NCBI GenBank assembly: GCA_945874835.1
Contig: CAMCJM010000002.1
Span: 1 to 42,479 of the forward strand
Source: Pseudomonas synxantha
Lineage (GTDB): Bacteria; Pseudomonadota; Gammaproteobacteria; Pseudomonadales; Pseudomonadaceae
Length of the DNA stretch: 42,479 nucleotides
Direction of reading: 5' to 3'
Shown: one piece after another, positions 7,206 through 16,040 of the stretch
How the letters are laid out: every line of letters begins with the position of its first letter
Numbering within the stretch: the stretch's first letter is position 1
Notes under the pieces: generated by a model
The model's input: the letters and a program-made list of their open reading frames with translations, nothing else
What the model was told of the DNA's origin: nothing
Database searches by the model: none
Position numbers and translations under genes: made by a program

Positions 7206-10200
7206 TCATTTACCCTCCGCAAACAAGGTATCCAGCGCATCCAGCAGCCCATCGCTGGGCCGCGAGAAGTACACCCCGGCGCTCGGCATGCCGCGCAGAA
7301 ACAGGTAGTACGCGCCGCCCAGCTGCTCATTCTGGAAGTCATCCAGGCGCTGACGCAGGAAGCGCCGCAGCGCCACCAGGTAGATCAGGTATTGCAGGTA
7401 GTAATGCTCGGCGGCCAGGGCGTGCAGCAGGCGTTCGCCGCCGTAGTAGCTGGCGTCCGGGCCGAGACAGTTGGACTTGTAGTCGGCAATGTACCAGCGT
7501 CCGTCGTGCTCAAACGTGAGGTCGATAAAACCCTTGAGAAAGCCCTTGAGGCTGTCGAATTCAAGCCGCGCCGCCGCCTCACGCATCGGTGCGGCCAGGC
7601 CATGCGCCGGGTCGCAGAGAATCGCGCGCAAACGCTGCACATCCAGACCGGCCAGGGGGAAGGTAAAGCCCAGCTCGGGCAAGCGGCGCGTCGGATTCAG
7701 ACCAGCTAGGGTCAGACCATTGCCGTCCAGATCGGCGTCGATCACCTGTTGCAGATGGTCAAGCGCCACGGCCAGCCAGTCGTTGCTGATGCCGTGGCCG
7801 CTCAGCCCCGGCTCGATCAGCTCAGCCAGCGCGCCTTTGCCGCGCGCCCAGTCTTCGAGGATGGCGTGCAGGCAAGTACCGGCGCGCGCACCACGGGGGA
7901 AGGCGAAAAAGCCCGTGCCCGGCTCGCTGGCGTCCGGCAGCACCAAGCCGTCGCGGTCCGGGGCTTCCATGTGCATACCGGCGGCCAACCCGGAGAAGCT
8001 GCCGATGCGCCAGGCGCTGTGCAGGCTGCGCTGCAAGGTGGCGAGTTGCTGCGGGGCCGGGGCGCGTTGTTCACCGGCGGCGCTGGCTTCGCTGTCACGC
8101 AACGGCTGAAGGGCCATCTGGCCTTGGCTGCTGGCGATCAACTGTTCGACTTCCGCACGCAAACCCTGCGGGCTGAGGTTTTGCAGGTGGCCGGCCAGTT
8201 CGGCGAGGGCATCTTCACCCGGCAATGCGCGGCCGTGCAGCAGCCAGGCCAGGGCGCTGCTGTGCAGACCGCTGTCGCCGAGGGTGCCGTCCTTTTTCGG
8301 TTTGCAGTCCACCGGCCCCCAGTGCAGCCACAAGCGATCGCGCGCGCGGGTCAAGGCGACGTAGGTCAGGCGCAGTTTTTCGGCGAAGCGTTCGTGGCGG
8401 GCGCGCTCGCGGTGCACGTCGAGCTGTTCGCTGCCGAGGTCCAGCAGCGGCGTGCCGTCGTCGGCGTGGCAGCTGATGTCTTCATGCTGGCGTAGCAGCG
8501 CGCCGTCCCACAGGTAGGGGCAGAACACCAGCGGGTATTCCAGGCCCTTGGAGGTGTGGATGGTGACGATCTGCACCCGTTCGGCATCGCTTTCCAGGCG
8601 CAGCAAGGCGTCTTCGCCATGGGCCTCGGCGCTGCGCTGGGCGTTGAACCAGGCGAGTAATTGCTCCAGACCGGGCCGTTGCAGGCTTTCGGTTTGCAGC
8701 AGCTCGGCCAGGTGCAGCAGGTTGGTCAGGCGGCGCTCGCCATCGACCAGGGCCAGCAGGCGCTGGGCCACTTGCTGCTCATCCAGCCAGGCGCGGAAGG
8801 CGCGCATAAAACCCTGTTGTTGCCAGAGTTGGTGGTAGCGCTCGGCGGCTTCGCGCTCGCGGTCCCAGGCTTGGGTATCCTCGCTGCAGGCGGCCAGATC
8901 GGCGGCGCTGCGGCCCAGCAAACGGCTGGCCAGGGCATAACGCAATGCGCCCTCGCGGCCCGGTTCGGCGTAGGCAGCGAGCACGGCGGACAGCTCATCG
9001 GCCTCTTCGCTGTGCCAGACGTTCTCCTTGCCCCGGCGCACGCTGGGCACGCCACGGGCGGCCAGCTCGGCAGCCACTTCGCCAGCCTGACGGTGACTGG
9101 CGACCAGCACGGCGATATCGCCGCCCTTTAACGGCGTATGGATACCCGACTGTTCGAAATAGGCCTCCCCCCGGCTGCTGGCGCTTAGCACGGACGCGAT
9201 TCGCCGGGCCGTATCCCGCGCCACCAACGCCCCCGCTTCACCCTTGCCCAGGTAGTCGTTATCCAGCCAGACCAACGCCAGCGGTGCGTCGGTTTCATCC
9301 TCAATACGCGGCAACACCAGTTGCGCCCGCGTCTTGCTGCTGGCCCCGACCTGCTGGTAAGCCAAGCCCTTCTCGGCAAAGGGCATGGGCCGGTCGAACA
9401 GCTGATTCAGTGCGGCGATCAGCTCGGGCGTAGAGCGGTGGTTGGTGGCCAGGCTGTACTGGCGCGCGGCTTCGCTGCGGGCTTTTAAATACGTGGCTAA
9501 GTCGGCACCGCGAAACGCATAGATGGCCTGCTTAGGGTCCCCCACAAAACACAGGTCGCCCGCCTGGCTACTGCGCGCCTCGCTGACTACGTCAGTTCCT
9601 CGCTCAGGGCTCGCCGTACAGCCAGTACTGTCTCGCCCTTCGCTCGGAGCCTTCCTTGCCAGCAAGTCGCTCGCTACGCCAGGGTTTGAATAGATACGAT
9701 GAAACACCCGGTATTGCACCGGGTCGGTGTCCTGAAACTCGTCGATCAGCGCCACCGGGTATTGCGTGCGCAGGGTGCTCGCCAAGTGCTCGCCGCCTTC
9801 GCTTTGCAAGGCCTGCTGCAGTTTGTTGAGCAGGTCATCGAAGGCCAGCAGGCGTTGCGCCGCTTTGCGTGCGGGCAGTTGCTCGTTGAGTTGATGGATC
9901 AAACGCACCTGCAGGTCGATCAGGCGTTGCTCGGCTTCGGGTTGCGCCGCATCCAGCGCATCGCAGAGTTCCTGCAGCGCAGCGGCCAGCGGATTGGCCG
10001 GGGCTTCGCAGCCCTTCTTGCTGGCCTTGTTCAGCCCTTCGCGGGCCAGCCGGCGGTGTGCTTCGGTCTTGCTGAACAGCGCAGCGGCGTCGCTGAAATA
10101 ACCGTCCAACTCAGCCTGCCAAACGCTCAGCTTGGCCGCGTTGCACATATTGCTTTTGAAGCCGTCAAAGGCCTTGAGCTGCGCCAGCCAGCCTGCGCTT

Positions 10201-10871
10201 TCGCCCTGCCAAAGACGCTGCGCCTGCTGCCAGGCGGCACGCAGGGCGCTCATCTCGCTGCGCGTGCCGGGTTGCGGTTCGATGCGCAGATAGGGTTTGC
10301 CCAAGTGATTGCGCAAACGCTGACGCAGAACCTGCGGAGTGATTTTCTGCTGCACCAGAAACGCCGCCCATTCCGGCTCGGCGCTGGCCAGTTCATGCCG
10401 CCAAAGATCGGCGAGCAGAGCGTCGATAATTTCGCGGTCGTCGTGGGTGAGTTCGTTGTCAAAATCGCCACCTGCTTCAAACGCGGCGTCCTGCAAGGCG
10501 CGCTGGCAGAAGCCGTGGATGGTGAAGATCGCCGCCTCGTCAAAACCGTGCACCGCTAGCAGCAAACGCCGGTGGCTGGCGGCATCCGGGTACTGGGCGT
10601 GCAGCGCATTAAGCAAGGCGTCGTCGCCCGGCCCTTGTTCATACACCGCCAGCAAATCGGCCAGGCGCTTACGAATGCGCTCGCGCAGCTCGGCGGTGGC
10701 GGCGGTGGTAAAGGTCACCACCAGAATCTGGCTGACGTTGAGCTGCTTCTCCAGCAACAGGCGCGCGTACAACGCGGTCAGGGTCCAGGTTTTGCCGGTG
10801 CCGGCGCTGGCCTCGATCAGCGAGCGGCCGGTGAAGCTGTCGTGCAGCAGGTTCAGGCTGGCGCTGCTCAT
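7206..10871 (-). CDS. recB: Exodeoxyribonuclease V beta subunit, RecB helicase-nuclease
   Basis: A 1221-residue 3'-5' UvrD-type helicase with a C-terminal nuclease domain. Visible are Walker A EASAGTGKT (about residues 20-28), motif II LIDEFQDTDP (about residue 373), motif III GDPKQAIYAFRGAD, motif V IHTSKGLEYP, motif VI TYVALTRARDRLW, and the nuclease core GFIDLTFEHDGRWYIADYKSN near residue 1120, with the Asp and DYK residues that bind Mg. The start overlaps the recC stop (ATGA). Odd feature: about 40 residues of low-complexity, repeat-derived sequence between motifs II and III (around residues 396-437) that helicases of this family do not normally have. The frame stays open through it, so the protein may still function. 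Confidence 0.96.
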   Translation of the reverse strand: MSSASLNLLHDSFTGRSLIEASAGTGKTWTLTALYARLLLEKQLNVSQILVVTFTTAATAELRERIRKRLADLLAVYEQGPGDDALLNALHAQYPDAASHRRLLLAVHGFDEAAIFTIHGFCQRALQDAAFEAGGDFDNELTHDDREIIDALLADLWRHELASAEPEWAAFLVQQKITPQVLRQRLRNHLGKPYLRIEPQPGTRSEMSALRAAWQQAQRLWQGESAGWLAQLKAFDGFKSNMCNAAKLSVWQAELDGYFSDAAALFSKTEAHRRLAREGLNKASKKGCEAPANPLAAALQELCDALDAAQPEAEQRLIDLQVRLIHQLNEQLPARKAAQRLLAFDDLLNKLQQALQSEGGEHLASTLRTQYPVALIDEFQDTDPVQYRVFHRIYSNPGVASDLLARKAPSEGRDSTGCTASPERGTDVVSEARSSQAGDLCFVGDPKQAIYAFRGADLATYLKARSEAARQYSLATNHRSTPELIAALNQLFDRPMPFAEKGLAYQQVGASSKTRAQLVLPRIEDETDAPLALVWLDNDYLGKGEAGALVARDTARRIASVLSASSRGEAYFEQSGIHTPLKGGDIAVLVASHRQAGEVAAELAARGVPSVRRGKENVWHSEEADELSAVLAAYAEPGREGALRYALASRLLGRSAADLAACSEDTQAWDREREAAERYHQLWQQQGFMRAFRAWLDEQQVAQRLLALVDGERRLTNLLHLAELLQTESLQRPGLEQLLAWFNAQRSAEAHGEDALLRLESDAERVQIVTIHTSKGLEYPLVFCPYLWDGALLRQHEDISCHADDGTPLLDLGSEQLDVHRERARHERFAEKLRLTYVALTRARDRLWLHWGPVDCKPKKDGTLGDSGLHSSALAWLLHGRALPGEDALAELAGHLQNLSPQGLRAEVEQLIASSQGQMALQPLRDSEASAAGEQRAPAPQQLATLQRSLHSAWRIGSFSGLAAGMHMEAPDRDGLVLPDASEPGTGFFAFPRGARAGTCLHAILEDWARGKGALAELIEPGLSGHGISNDWLAVALDHLQQVIDADLDGNGLTLAGLNPTRRLPELGFTFPLAGLDVQRLRAILCDPAHGLAAPMREAAARLEFDSLKGFLKGFIDLTFEHDGRWYIADYKSNCLGPDASYYGGERLLHALAAEHYYLQYLIYLVALRRFLRQRLDDFQNEQLGGAYYLFLRGMPSAGVYFSRPSDGLLDALDTLFAEGK
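9562..9685. repeat. Repeat-like insert inside recB
   Basis: On the plus strand this stretch contains many TCGCT motifs, CGCTGACTACGTCAG, and the near-palindrome GTACAGCCAGTACTGT, flanked by CCTGGC and GCCAGG. In the recB frame it encodes NPGVASDLLARKAPSEGRD and on to SEARSSQAG, a stretch that looks unlike the surrounding helicase. Boundaries are approximate and come from where conserved RecB sequence stops and resumes. Confidence 0.6.
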
Positions 10872-13800
10872 GCTTCGTCCTCGTCACTGTCTTGCAGGGC
10901 GTCCAGCGCCGGGCCGTAGAGTTGTTCGGCGAGCGCTTCAAAGCGTTCGTCCAGCGGCTCGCGGTCGCGGAAGGCCAGGGCGTTCCAGGGGTCTTGGCCT
11001 TCGCCGGTCATAAAGTCATTGCCTTGCCACATCACCCGCGCTTCGCTGCGGGCGGCGTCAATCGGCTCTTTTCGCCCGGCGTTGCGCCATTTGCGGGCAA
11101 AACCGTAGCTGCACTTGGCGAACAGCGGCAGCGGCTCGCACAGTGCGCTTTTGTAAGCTTCGAGCCAGGGCAAGAGCAGCTCACGGGCATTGGCCAACGC
11201 GCCCAGACGCCATTCGCTTTTCGGCGAGAGCAGGCGGCTGTCGCGGCTGATGTCGGGGCTGGCGGCGCAGTTGAGCAGCAGATGGCGCAGCCAGAACGGT
11301 GCCAGCTCCCAAGCGCCAAGATCACGCAGGCGGTAATCAAACAACCCTTCACTGGTCACGCCATCCAGCCAGCCGTGGATGCGCACACCGGCCAGTTCGA
11401 TATCGACCAACAGCGGTTGCGGCGCGTCATCCGGGCGCTCGTCGAACAGGGTCGGCGCAAAGGCGCGGATCGGCCCGCGAATCTGCCCCCAGTGCGCCTG
11501 GCCCAGTTCGCCCACCGGCAGCCAGCCGGAAGCCGCCGCCACGGCGCGCTCTTCACGCTCGCTCCAGTCGCGCTCGACGGCCTGCAGTGCCAACTGGCGC
11601 AGGCCGTGCTGGCTGGTCCACTCGACACTGAAAGGCTCGTCACCGGCTAGGGCTTCCTCGGCCTGTGCCAAACGCAGGCCGAGGCGTTGTTCCAGCAGGT
11701 AGCGCGCCGGGTGTTTGAAACAGTGAATCAGCTGGCTTGGTTCGATGCTTAACCCGTCCGCATCCGGTGCATCCAGAGCGCTGGCAAAGGGCGCAGGGGC
11801 TTGCACCGCCTGACTCAAACGCTGCGCGGCGTGGAACCAGGGCGCGGCAAAGCCGGCATGGCGGTTGCCGGCGAAGTTGCCTGGGGCGAAGGGCTGTAGC
11901 GGATGGTGATGGGTGATATGGGCGCTGGCATTTTCGCCGGTCTCAGATTCGTCGCGGCTAAAGCGGGGTGCCGCCCAGCCCCTCCCACAATCACTTTCAC
12001 AAACAGCGGTGAGGTCGACTACATCCAGCAGTTCGCTGACCAGTACCGAAGGCGGCAGCTCGGCGTTGCTGCGCGGGTCGCGGCCGACGTAGCTGAGGTA
12101 CAGGCCGCCACGGGCTGAGAGCAAAATTTCCAGCAGCAAGTAACGGTCATCCAGCCGCCGGGCGCGGTCGCCGCGGCGGGGCTTCTGGCCGATCAGGTCA
12201 AAGCCCGCTGCCGGGGTGCGGCGTGGCAAGGCACCGTCATCCAGACCGAGCAGGCAGACCAGACGAAACGGCAGGCTGCGCATCGGCACCATGGTGCAGA
12301 AGGTCACCGCGCCGGTGAAAAAACCGGAGGCTGCGCTGCCCTGCTCCAGGGCGGCAGTCAGTTGCTGGCGGATCAACGCCAGTTCAATTGGCCGCTCAAC
12401 CCCCGAGGCGTCGCCCTGCTCTTTGAGCGTTGCGCAGGCCTTGGACAGCAGCAACAGGGTGTCACCGGCCTCGCGCTCATCGAACAACTGATCAATCAGC
12501 CCTTGCAGGGACTCGGCCCATTCGCCCAGGGCGCGCGGCCGTTGCAGGCTCTGCGCCAGCGCGGCCAAACGCTCGACAAAACCGGCCAAGCGCCCGAGCA
12601 GTTGTGCGCGGCCACCTTCCAGCGCATCCAGCGGCCAACTGTCGCCCAGCAACGGCGCAGCCAGACCGGCCAACTGCGGCGGCGCGGCAAAGCCCAGCAG
12701 CAGGCGGTCCAGCCCTTGCCGCCAGGTAAAGGCCGCGTCTGCCGGCAGGCCCAGTTGCTCACGGTGCGTTTCATCACGGCCCCAGCGCACGCCCGCGTCG
12801 CGCAGCCAGTCGCGCAGCAGCGGTAAATCTTCGGCTTCGATACCCGCACGGCGGGCAATAGATGGCTGTTCCAGCCAGGCCAGAATTTCTTCGGCGGCAA
12901 AGCGGCTGTCCGGCAGCGCCAGCAGGTTGAGAAAGGCTTCGATCAACGGAATTTCTGCGCGCAGGCTACGGTCGGCCAGGCTAAACGGCACGCGCGGCAC
13001 ACCTTCACGCGGGGCAAACACCGCTTCGATATAGGGCGCATAGCGCTCAATGTCCGGGGTCAGCACCACCACCTGATCGGGCGTCAGCGCGGGGTCGGCG
13101 GCAAAGCGTGCGAGCAACTGGTCATGCAGGATTTCCACTTCGCGCAGCGGCGAGTGGGCGACGTGCAGCTCCAGCGAGCGGTCGTCCTCACGCAGCAGCA
13201 AACGTTCATCGGCAGTGCGGGTGCGCAGGCGCAGGATGTCGTTCTGCAATGCCTGCAACAGGCTGGCGTCGTGCAGGTCTTCATCTTCGGAATACAGGCC
13301 GATTTCCTGACTGCCCTCGCTGGACGCCAGGCTGAACAGGCTGTCGAAAAAGTCGCGGCCCTGCTTGCCCAGGCTGGCCAGTAATGGATGGCCGACATCC
13401 AGATACCAGTCTTCTGGGTTGGCTTCGGGTTGCCGCGCCAGTTCACGGATATCGCGAATCTCGCCCCAGGCTTCGCGGCACGGGTTGAGGGCAAAAATAA
13501 TCACCTCGGTGTGCCGCGCCAGTCCTTCCAATACACGCATATGATGCGGCGGCAGCGAGCTGATGCCGAACACCAGCACGCGCTCGGGCAGCCCGGCGAT
13601 GGGCGTGGCGTCATACAGGCGGGTGAGCAGCTCTTCCAGCAATCGCGCGCGGTGTGGATGACCGTCCTTCGTCAGCTCGCGCCAGAGCAGCGCTTGCCAG
13701 GCTTCATCCGGGCCGAGATCAAGCTGCTCGTTGCGTTCCCAGGCAGCCAGCCAGTCGTCGCGATACAGCAGGTATTGGTCGAATACGTCGGCGATCTTGA

Positions 13801-14179
13801 CGGCCAGCGACAGTCTTCTGCGTTCATCGCCACCGTCCAGGTAATGCGCCAGACGCGGCGCTTCGGCCAACTGAGCGGGCTCGCACAGCCAGTCATACAA
13901 GCGCCAGCTCAAACTGCTGGGGCTGAACGCCGATTGCTCCGGCAACTGCCCCAGGCACAGGCGCGAGACGTCCCAGACGAACTTGGCTGGCAGTTGCACC
14001 TCCAGCTGCATGGCAATGCCCTGCTTGCGCGCAAGCTCCAGGGTCAGCCAGCGCCCCATGCCCTGACTCGGCACCACCATCAAGGCGGCTGCAAACGGTT
14101 CGCGCATTGGCGTGGCGAGCAGCGTGGTGGCCAGTTCGCCCAGGGTTTCCAGATCGGCAGCGTGGTAAAGAGTGAGCAT
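10868..14179 (-). CDS. recC: Exodeoxyribonuclease V gamma subunit, RecC
   Basis: A 1103-residue subunit that recognises Chi and splits the strands within RecBCD. It opens with MLTLYHAADLETLGEL and contains the RecC hallmarks LTLELARKQGIAMQ (the inactive helicase-like N-terminal part) and VPFSLADRS in the second domain. It is the first gene of the recC-recB-recD set and overlaps recB by 4 bases. Odd feature: around residues 725-755, between VVDLTAV and HHPLQPF, the protein carries CGRGWAAPRFSRDES, which is an in-frame translation of a Pseudomonas REP element. Otherwise the ORF is intact. Confidence 0.95.
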   Translation of the reverse strand: MLTLYHAADLETLGELATTLLATPMREPFAAALMVVPSQGMGRWLTLELARKQGIAMQLEVQLPAKFVWDVSRLCLGQLPEQSAFSPSSLSWRLYDWLCEPAQLAEAPRLAHYLDGGDERRRLSLAVKIADVFDQYLLYRDDWLAAWERNEQLDLGPDEAWQALLWRELTKDGHPHRARLLEELLTRLYDATPIAGLPERVLVFGISSLPPHHMRVLEGLARHTEVIIFALNPCREAWGEIRDIRELARQPEANPEDWYLDVGHPLLASLGKQGRDFFDSLFSLASSEGSQEIGLYSEDEDLHDASLLQALQNDILRLRTRTADERLLLREDDRSLELHVAHSPLREVEILHDQLLARFAADPALTPDQVVVLTPDIERYAPYIEAVFAPREGVPRVPFSLADRSLRAEIPLIEAFLNLLALPDSRFAAEEILAWLEQPSIARRAGIEAEDLPLLRDWLRDAGVRWGRDETHREQLGLPADAAFTWRQGLDRLLLGFAAPPQLAGLAAPLLGDSWPLDALEGGRAQLLGRLAGFVERLAALAQSLQRPRALGEWAESLQGLIDQLFDEREAGDTLLLLSKACATLKEQGDASGVERPIELALIRQQLTAALEQGSAASGFFTGAVTFCTMVPMRSLPFRLVCLLGLDDGALPRRTPAAGFDLIGQKPRRGDRARRLDDRYLLLEILLSARGGLYLSYVGRDPRSNAELPPSVLVSELLDVVDLTAVCESDCGRGWAAPRFSRDESETGENASAHITHHHPLQPFAPGNFAGNRHAGFAAPWFHAAQRLSQAVQAPAPFASALDAPDADGLSIEPSQLIHCFKHPARYLLEQRLGLRLAQAEEALAGDEPFSVEWTSQHGLRQLALQAVERDWSEREERAVAAASGWLPVGELGQAHWGQIRGPIRAFAPTLFDERPDDAPQPLLVDIELAGVRIHGWLDGVTSEGLFDYRLRDLGAWELAPFWLRHLLLNCAASPDISRDSRLLSPKSEWRLGALANARELLLPWLEAYKSALCEPLPLFAKCSYGFARKWRNAGRKEPIDAARSEARVMWQGNDFMTGEGQDPWNALAFRDREPLDERFEALAEQLYGPALDALQDSDEDEA
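11951..11990. repeat. Pseudomonas REP element inside recC
   Basis: Read on the minus strand, TTGTGGGAGGGGCTG and then CTTTAGCCGCGAC match the common Pseudomonas REP type (TGTGGGAGCGGGCTT...GCCGCGA) that normally occurs between genes. Here it lies in the recC coding frame. Additional non-family sequence on both sides suggests the insert is larger than the core, about 27 codons. Confidence 0.7.
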
Positions 14180-14226
14180 GGTGGGCAGGCTGTCTTGGCG
14201 GAGTCGGTAGGGTAACCAGTATCACT

Positions 14227-14257
14227 CACCTGTGCGACAGAGGGTGTCGCACAGGTG
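14227..14257. repeat. Strong hairpin between the permease gene and recC
   Basis: CACCTGTGCGACA and TGTCGCACAGGTG form a perfect 13-bp stem with a 5-base loop (GAGGG). It starts 48 bases upstream of the recC start codon. There is no T tract on either strand, so it is not a classical terminator. It could be an RNA processing or attenuation structure, an operator, or another dispersed palindrome. Confidence 0.6.
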
Positions 14258-14275
14258 GTGGTTGCAGGACGGAAG

Positions 14276-14309
14276 CGTCTGAGCCGAGCCCAGGGCATCC
14301 GCTCAGACG
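14276..14309 (-). terminator. Possible terminator hairpin after the permease gene
   Basis: CGTCTGAGC and GCTCAGACG form a perfect 9-bp inverted repeat with a 16-base spacer, starting 9 bases beyond the permease stop codon. The position suggests transcript termination for the permease, but the loop is long and there is no U run, so this is weak. Confidence 0.4.
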
Positions 14310-14317
14310 ATTCAGGC

Positions 14318-15829
14318 CTAATCGTTGCCGGTGGAGGGACTGGCGGATACCGCAGGCTGCTCCCCGCGCCAGATATACCAGGCGAAAAACAGTGCCATCA
14401 GCAGGTAGCCATGGACGAAGTCCGGGGCGGCGTACCAGGCCAGCTTGGGCGCGTGCATCAGACCGACGAAAGACAGGCCCGCCGCCACCAAGGCAAAGGC
14501 CGTGGCTTGGCGAAATTGGCGATCAATCACGGCTGCGGTCATGGCACCCAGCAAGATGGCGGTGAACATAGCGCCCTGGCCCAGTGCGGAGATTGCTGGC
14601 GAGATGCCTTCCAGCACTTGGGGTGCACCGCGACTGAAGCGGGTCATCAGGTAGTTGGCAAAGTACGGCAGCATGGCCAGGGCCACCGCCGGGTAGTAGC
14701 GCGCGTGGTTGCTGTTAAAGGCGGTGGCGATCATCGACATGCCGACAAACACCAGAATCGGCGCGACCACGGCCACGGGAATCAGCGCGGCGATAAAGGC
14801 GATCAGGCCAAACATCGTCGCCAGGCCATACACCGCGCCATTGAGCAGGCTGTAGCCGCGACCTGCGCCCATCCATTTCGAGCCAACCGTGGCGATGTAG
14901 ACGGTGGTCGGGAACACCCCGCCGAACAGCGCACCGAGCAGGGTACCCGCGCCATCCACCGCCTGACATTCACGCACGCTGTAACGGTCGCCGGCCGCGC
15001 TCATGGCTTCGACGTTGTTCATGGTTTCGATGGCGTTGTACAGGGTGATCGGCAGGATCACCGTCATCAGGGCCAGCAGGCTGGTGAACAGCAGGCCCAA
15101 ACCTTCATACCAGGCCAGATTGGGCAGCAGCGGGTAAAAACCGAGGTGAGTGAAGGCATCGCTGAATTTGCTGCTATCGGCTGCGCCAGTCAGGTAAGCC
15201 AGCGCGGTGCCAATCAGGATGGCGAACAGTGAAGCCGGCAGACGAAACGGCATGCTCACCCGCGCCACCAGGCCGACAATGGTGATGGCCAGCACCAGCA
15301 GGCCGATCATGGGAATCTCCAGGGTTTTGAACAGCATCTCGCCGGCGATAAAGGTCAGCGCCACACCGGCAACGGCTCCGAGCATGGCCGGGCGCGGCAA
15401 GTTGCGTTGCACCCAGCCGCCGATCAGGCTGACCAGCATCTCGATGGCCCCGCTGATCAGGCAGGCGGCCACAGCCACTTTCCAAGCCAGCTCCGCATCG
15501 CCTGTCAGAGTCTTGGCAGGCAGCAACACGCCGAACAGAAACACGAACATGACCGGTGTGCTGATACCGTAAGAGAGTGCCGTGACATCGGCGCGGTTCT
15601 CTTGGCGTGCCAGCCGTGCCGCGCTCCAGGCGTAATAGAAATTACCGGCCATGACCGCCACGGCAGCGCCTGGCAAGACCTGCCCGTAGACGATCTCCGC
15701 CGGAAAGCCCATGCCCAGCATGCTGATGGCGATGATGACAAAGTTGGCGATGTTGTTCTGGAACAGGGCGAAGAAGGCATCGGTGTCCTCCTTCTTGTAC
15801 CAGGGGTAGTGAACCGGGGCGTTCGACAT
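14318..15829 (-). CDS. NCS2-type (xanthine/uracil family) permease
   Basis: A 503-residue polytopic inner-membrane protein with roughly 12-14 hydrophobic segments. The signature region RADVTALSYGISTPVMF near residue 80 and RPAMLGAVAGVALTFI near residue 150 resemble the Xan_ur_permease family (nucleobase/ascorbate transporters). The N-terminus YPWYKKEDTDAFFALFQNN is typical of a poorly characterised branch whose substrates are unknown. It diverges from the beta-carbonic anhydrase gene across 211 bases. In P. aeruginosa a SulP-type transporter lies beside the equivalent anhydrase gene, so an anion role is conceivable, but the sequence here is not SulP. Substrate is not assignable. Confidence 0.75.
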   Translation of the reverse strand: MSNAPVHYPWYKKEDTDAFFALFQNNIANFVIIAISMLGMGFPAEIVYGQVLPGAAVAVMAGNFYYAWSAARLARQENRADVTALSYGISTPVMFVFLFGVLLPAKTLTGDAELAWKVAVAACLISGAIEMLVSLIGGWVQRNLPRPAMLGAVAGVALTFIAGEMLFKTLEIPMIGLLVLAITIVGLVARVSMPFRLPASLFAILIGTALAYLTGAADSSKFSDAFTHLGFYPLLPNLAWYEGLGLLFTSLLALMTVILPITLYNAIETMNNVEAMSAAGDRYSVRECQAVDGAGTLLGALFGGVFPTTVYIATVGSKWMGAGRGYSLLNGAVYGLATMFGLIAFIAALIPVAVVAPILVFVGMSMIATAFNSNHARYYPAVALAMLPYFANYLMTRFSRGAPQVLEGISPAISALGQGAMFTAILLGAMTAAVIDRQFRQATAFALVAAGLSFVGLMHAPKLAWYAAPDFVHGYLLMALFFAWYIWRGEQPAVSASPSTGND

Positions 15830-16040
15830 GCTGTGCCTCTGCTGGATTTTTCAGTACGCAGCCTGTGTACTGGGCCGCGCAGTTTAACCATCCCGGCGAG
15901 GCAGACCAAACCATGCTGTGAGGCAGGAAAGCTGTATACCATGGTGGGTATCGCTCGCCGTGCATACTTGGCATGTGACTCATGGCCAATGATGGCTGTC
16001 GTTTTAGCGGTGTTTATTCAGGTTCAACGAGGTCTCAGAT

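Noticed and set aside
9541-9700. A frameshift or pseudogene call for recB
   Set aside because: The frame is continuous through the insert and all helicase and nuclease motifs remain, so disruption is not shown.
14255-15232. A 325-codon plus-strand ORF opposite the permease gene
   Set aside because: The product is rich in His, Gln, Gly and Arg without a domain, the usual appearance of a shadow of a membrane protein gene.
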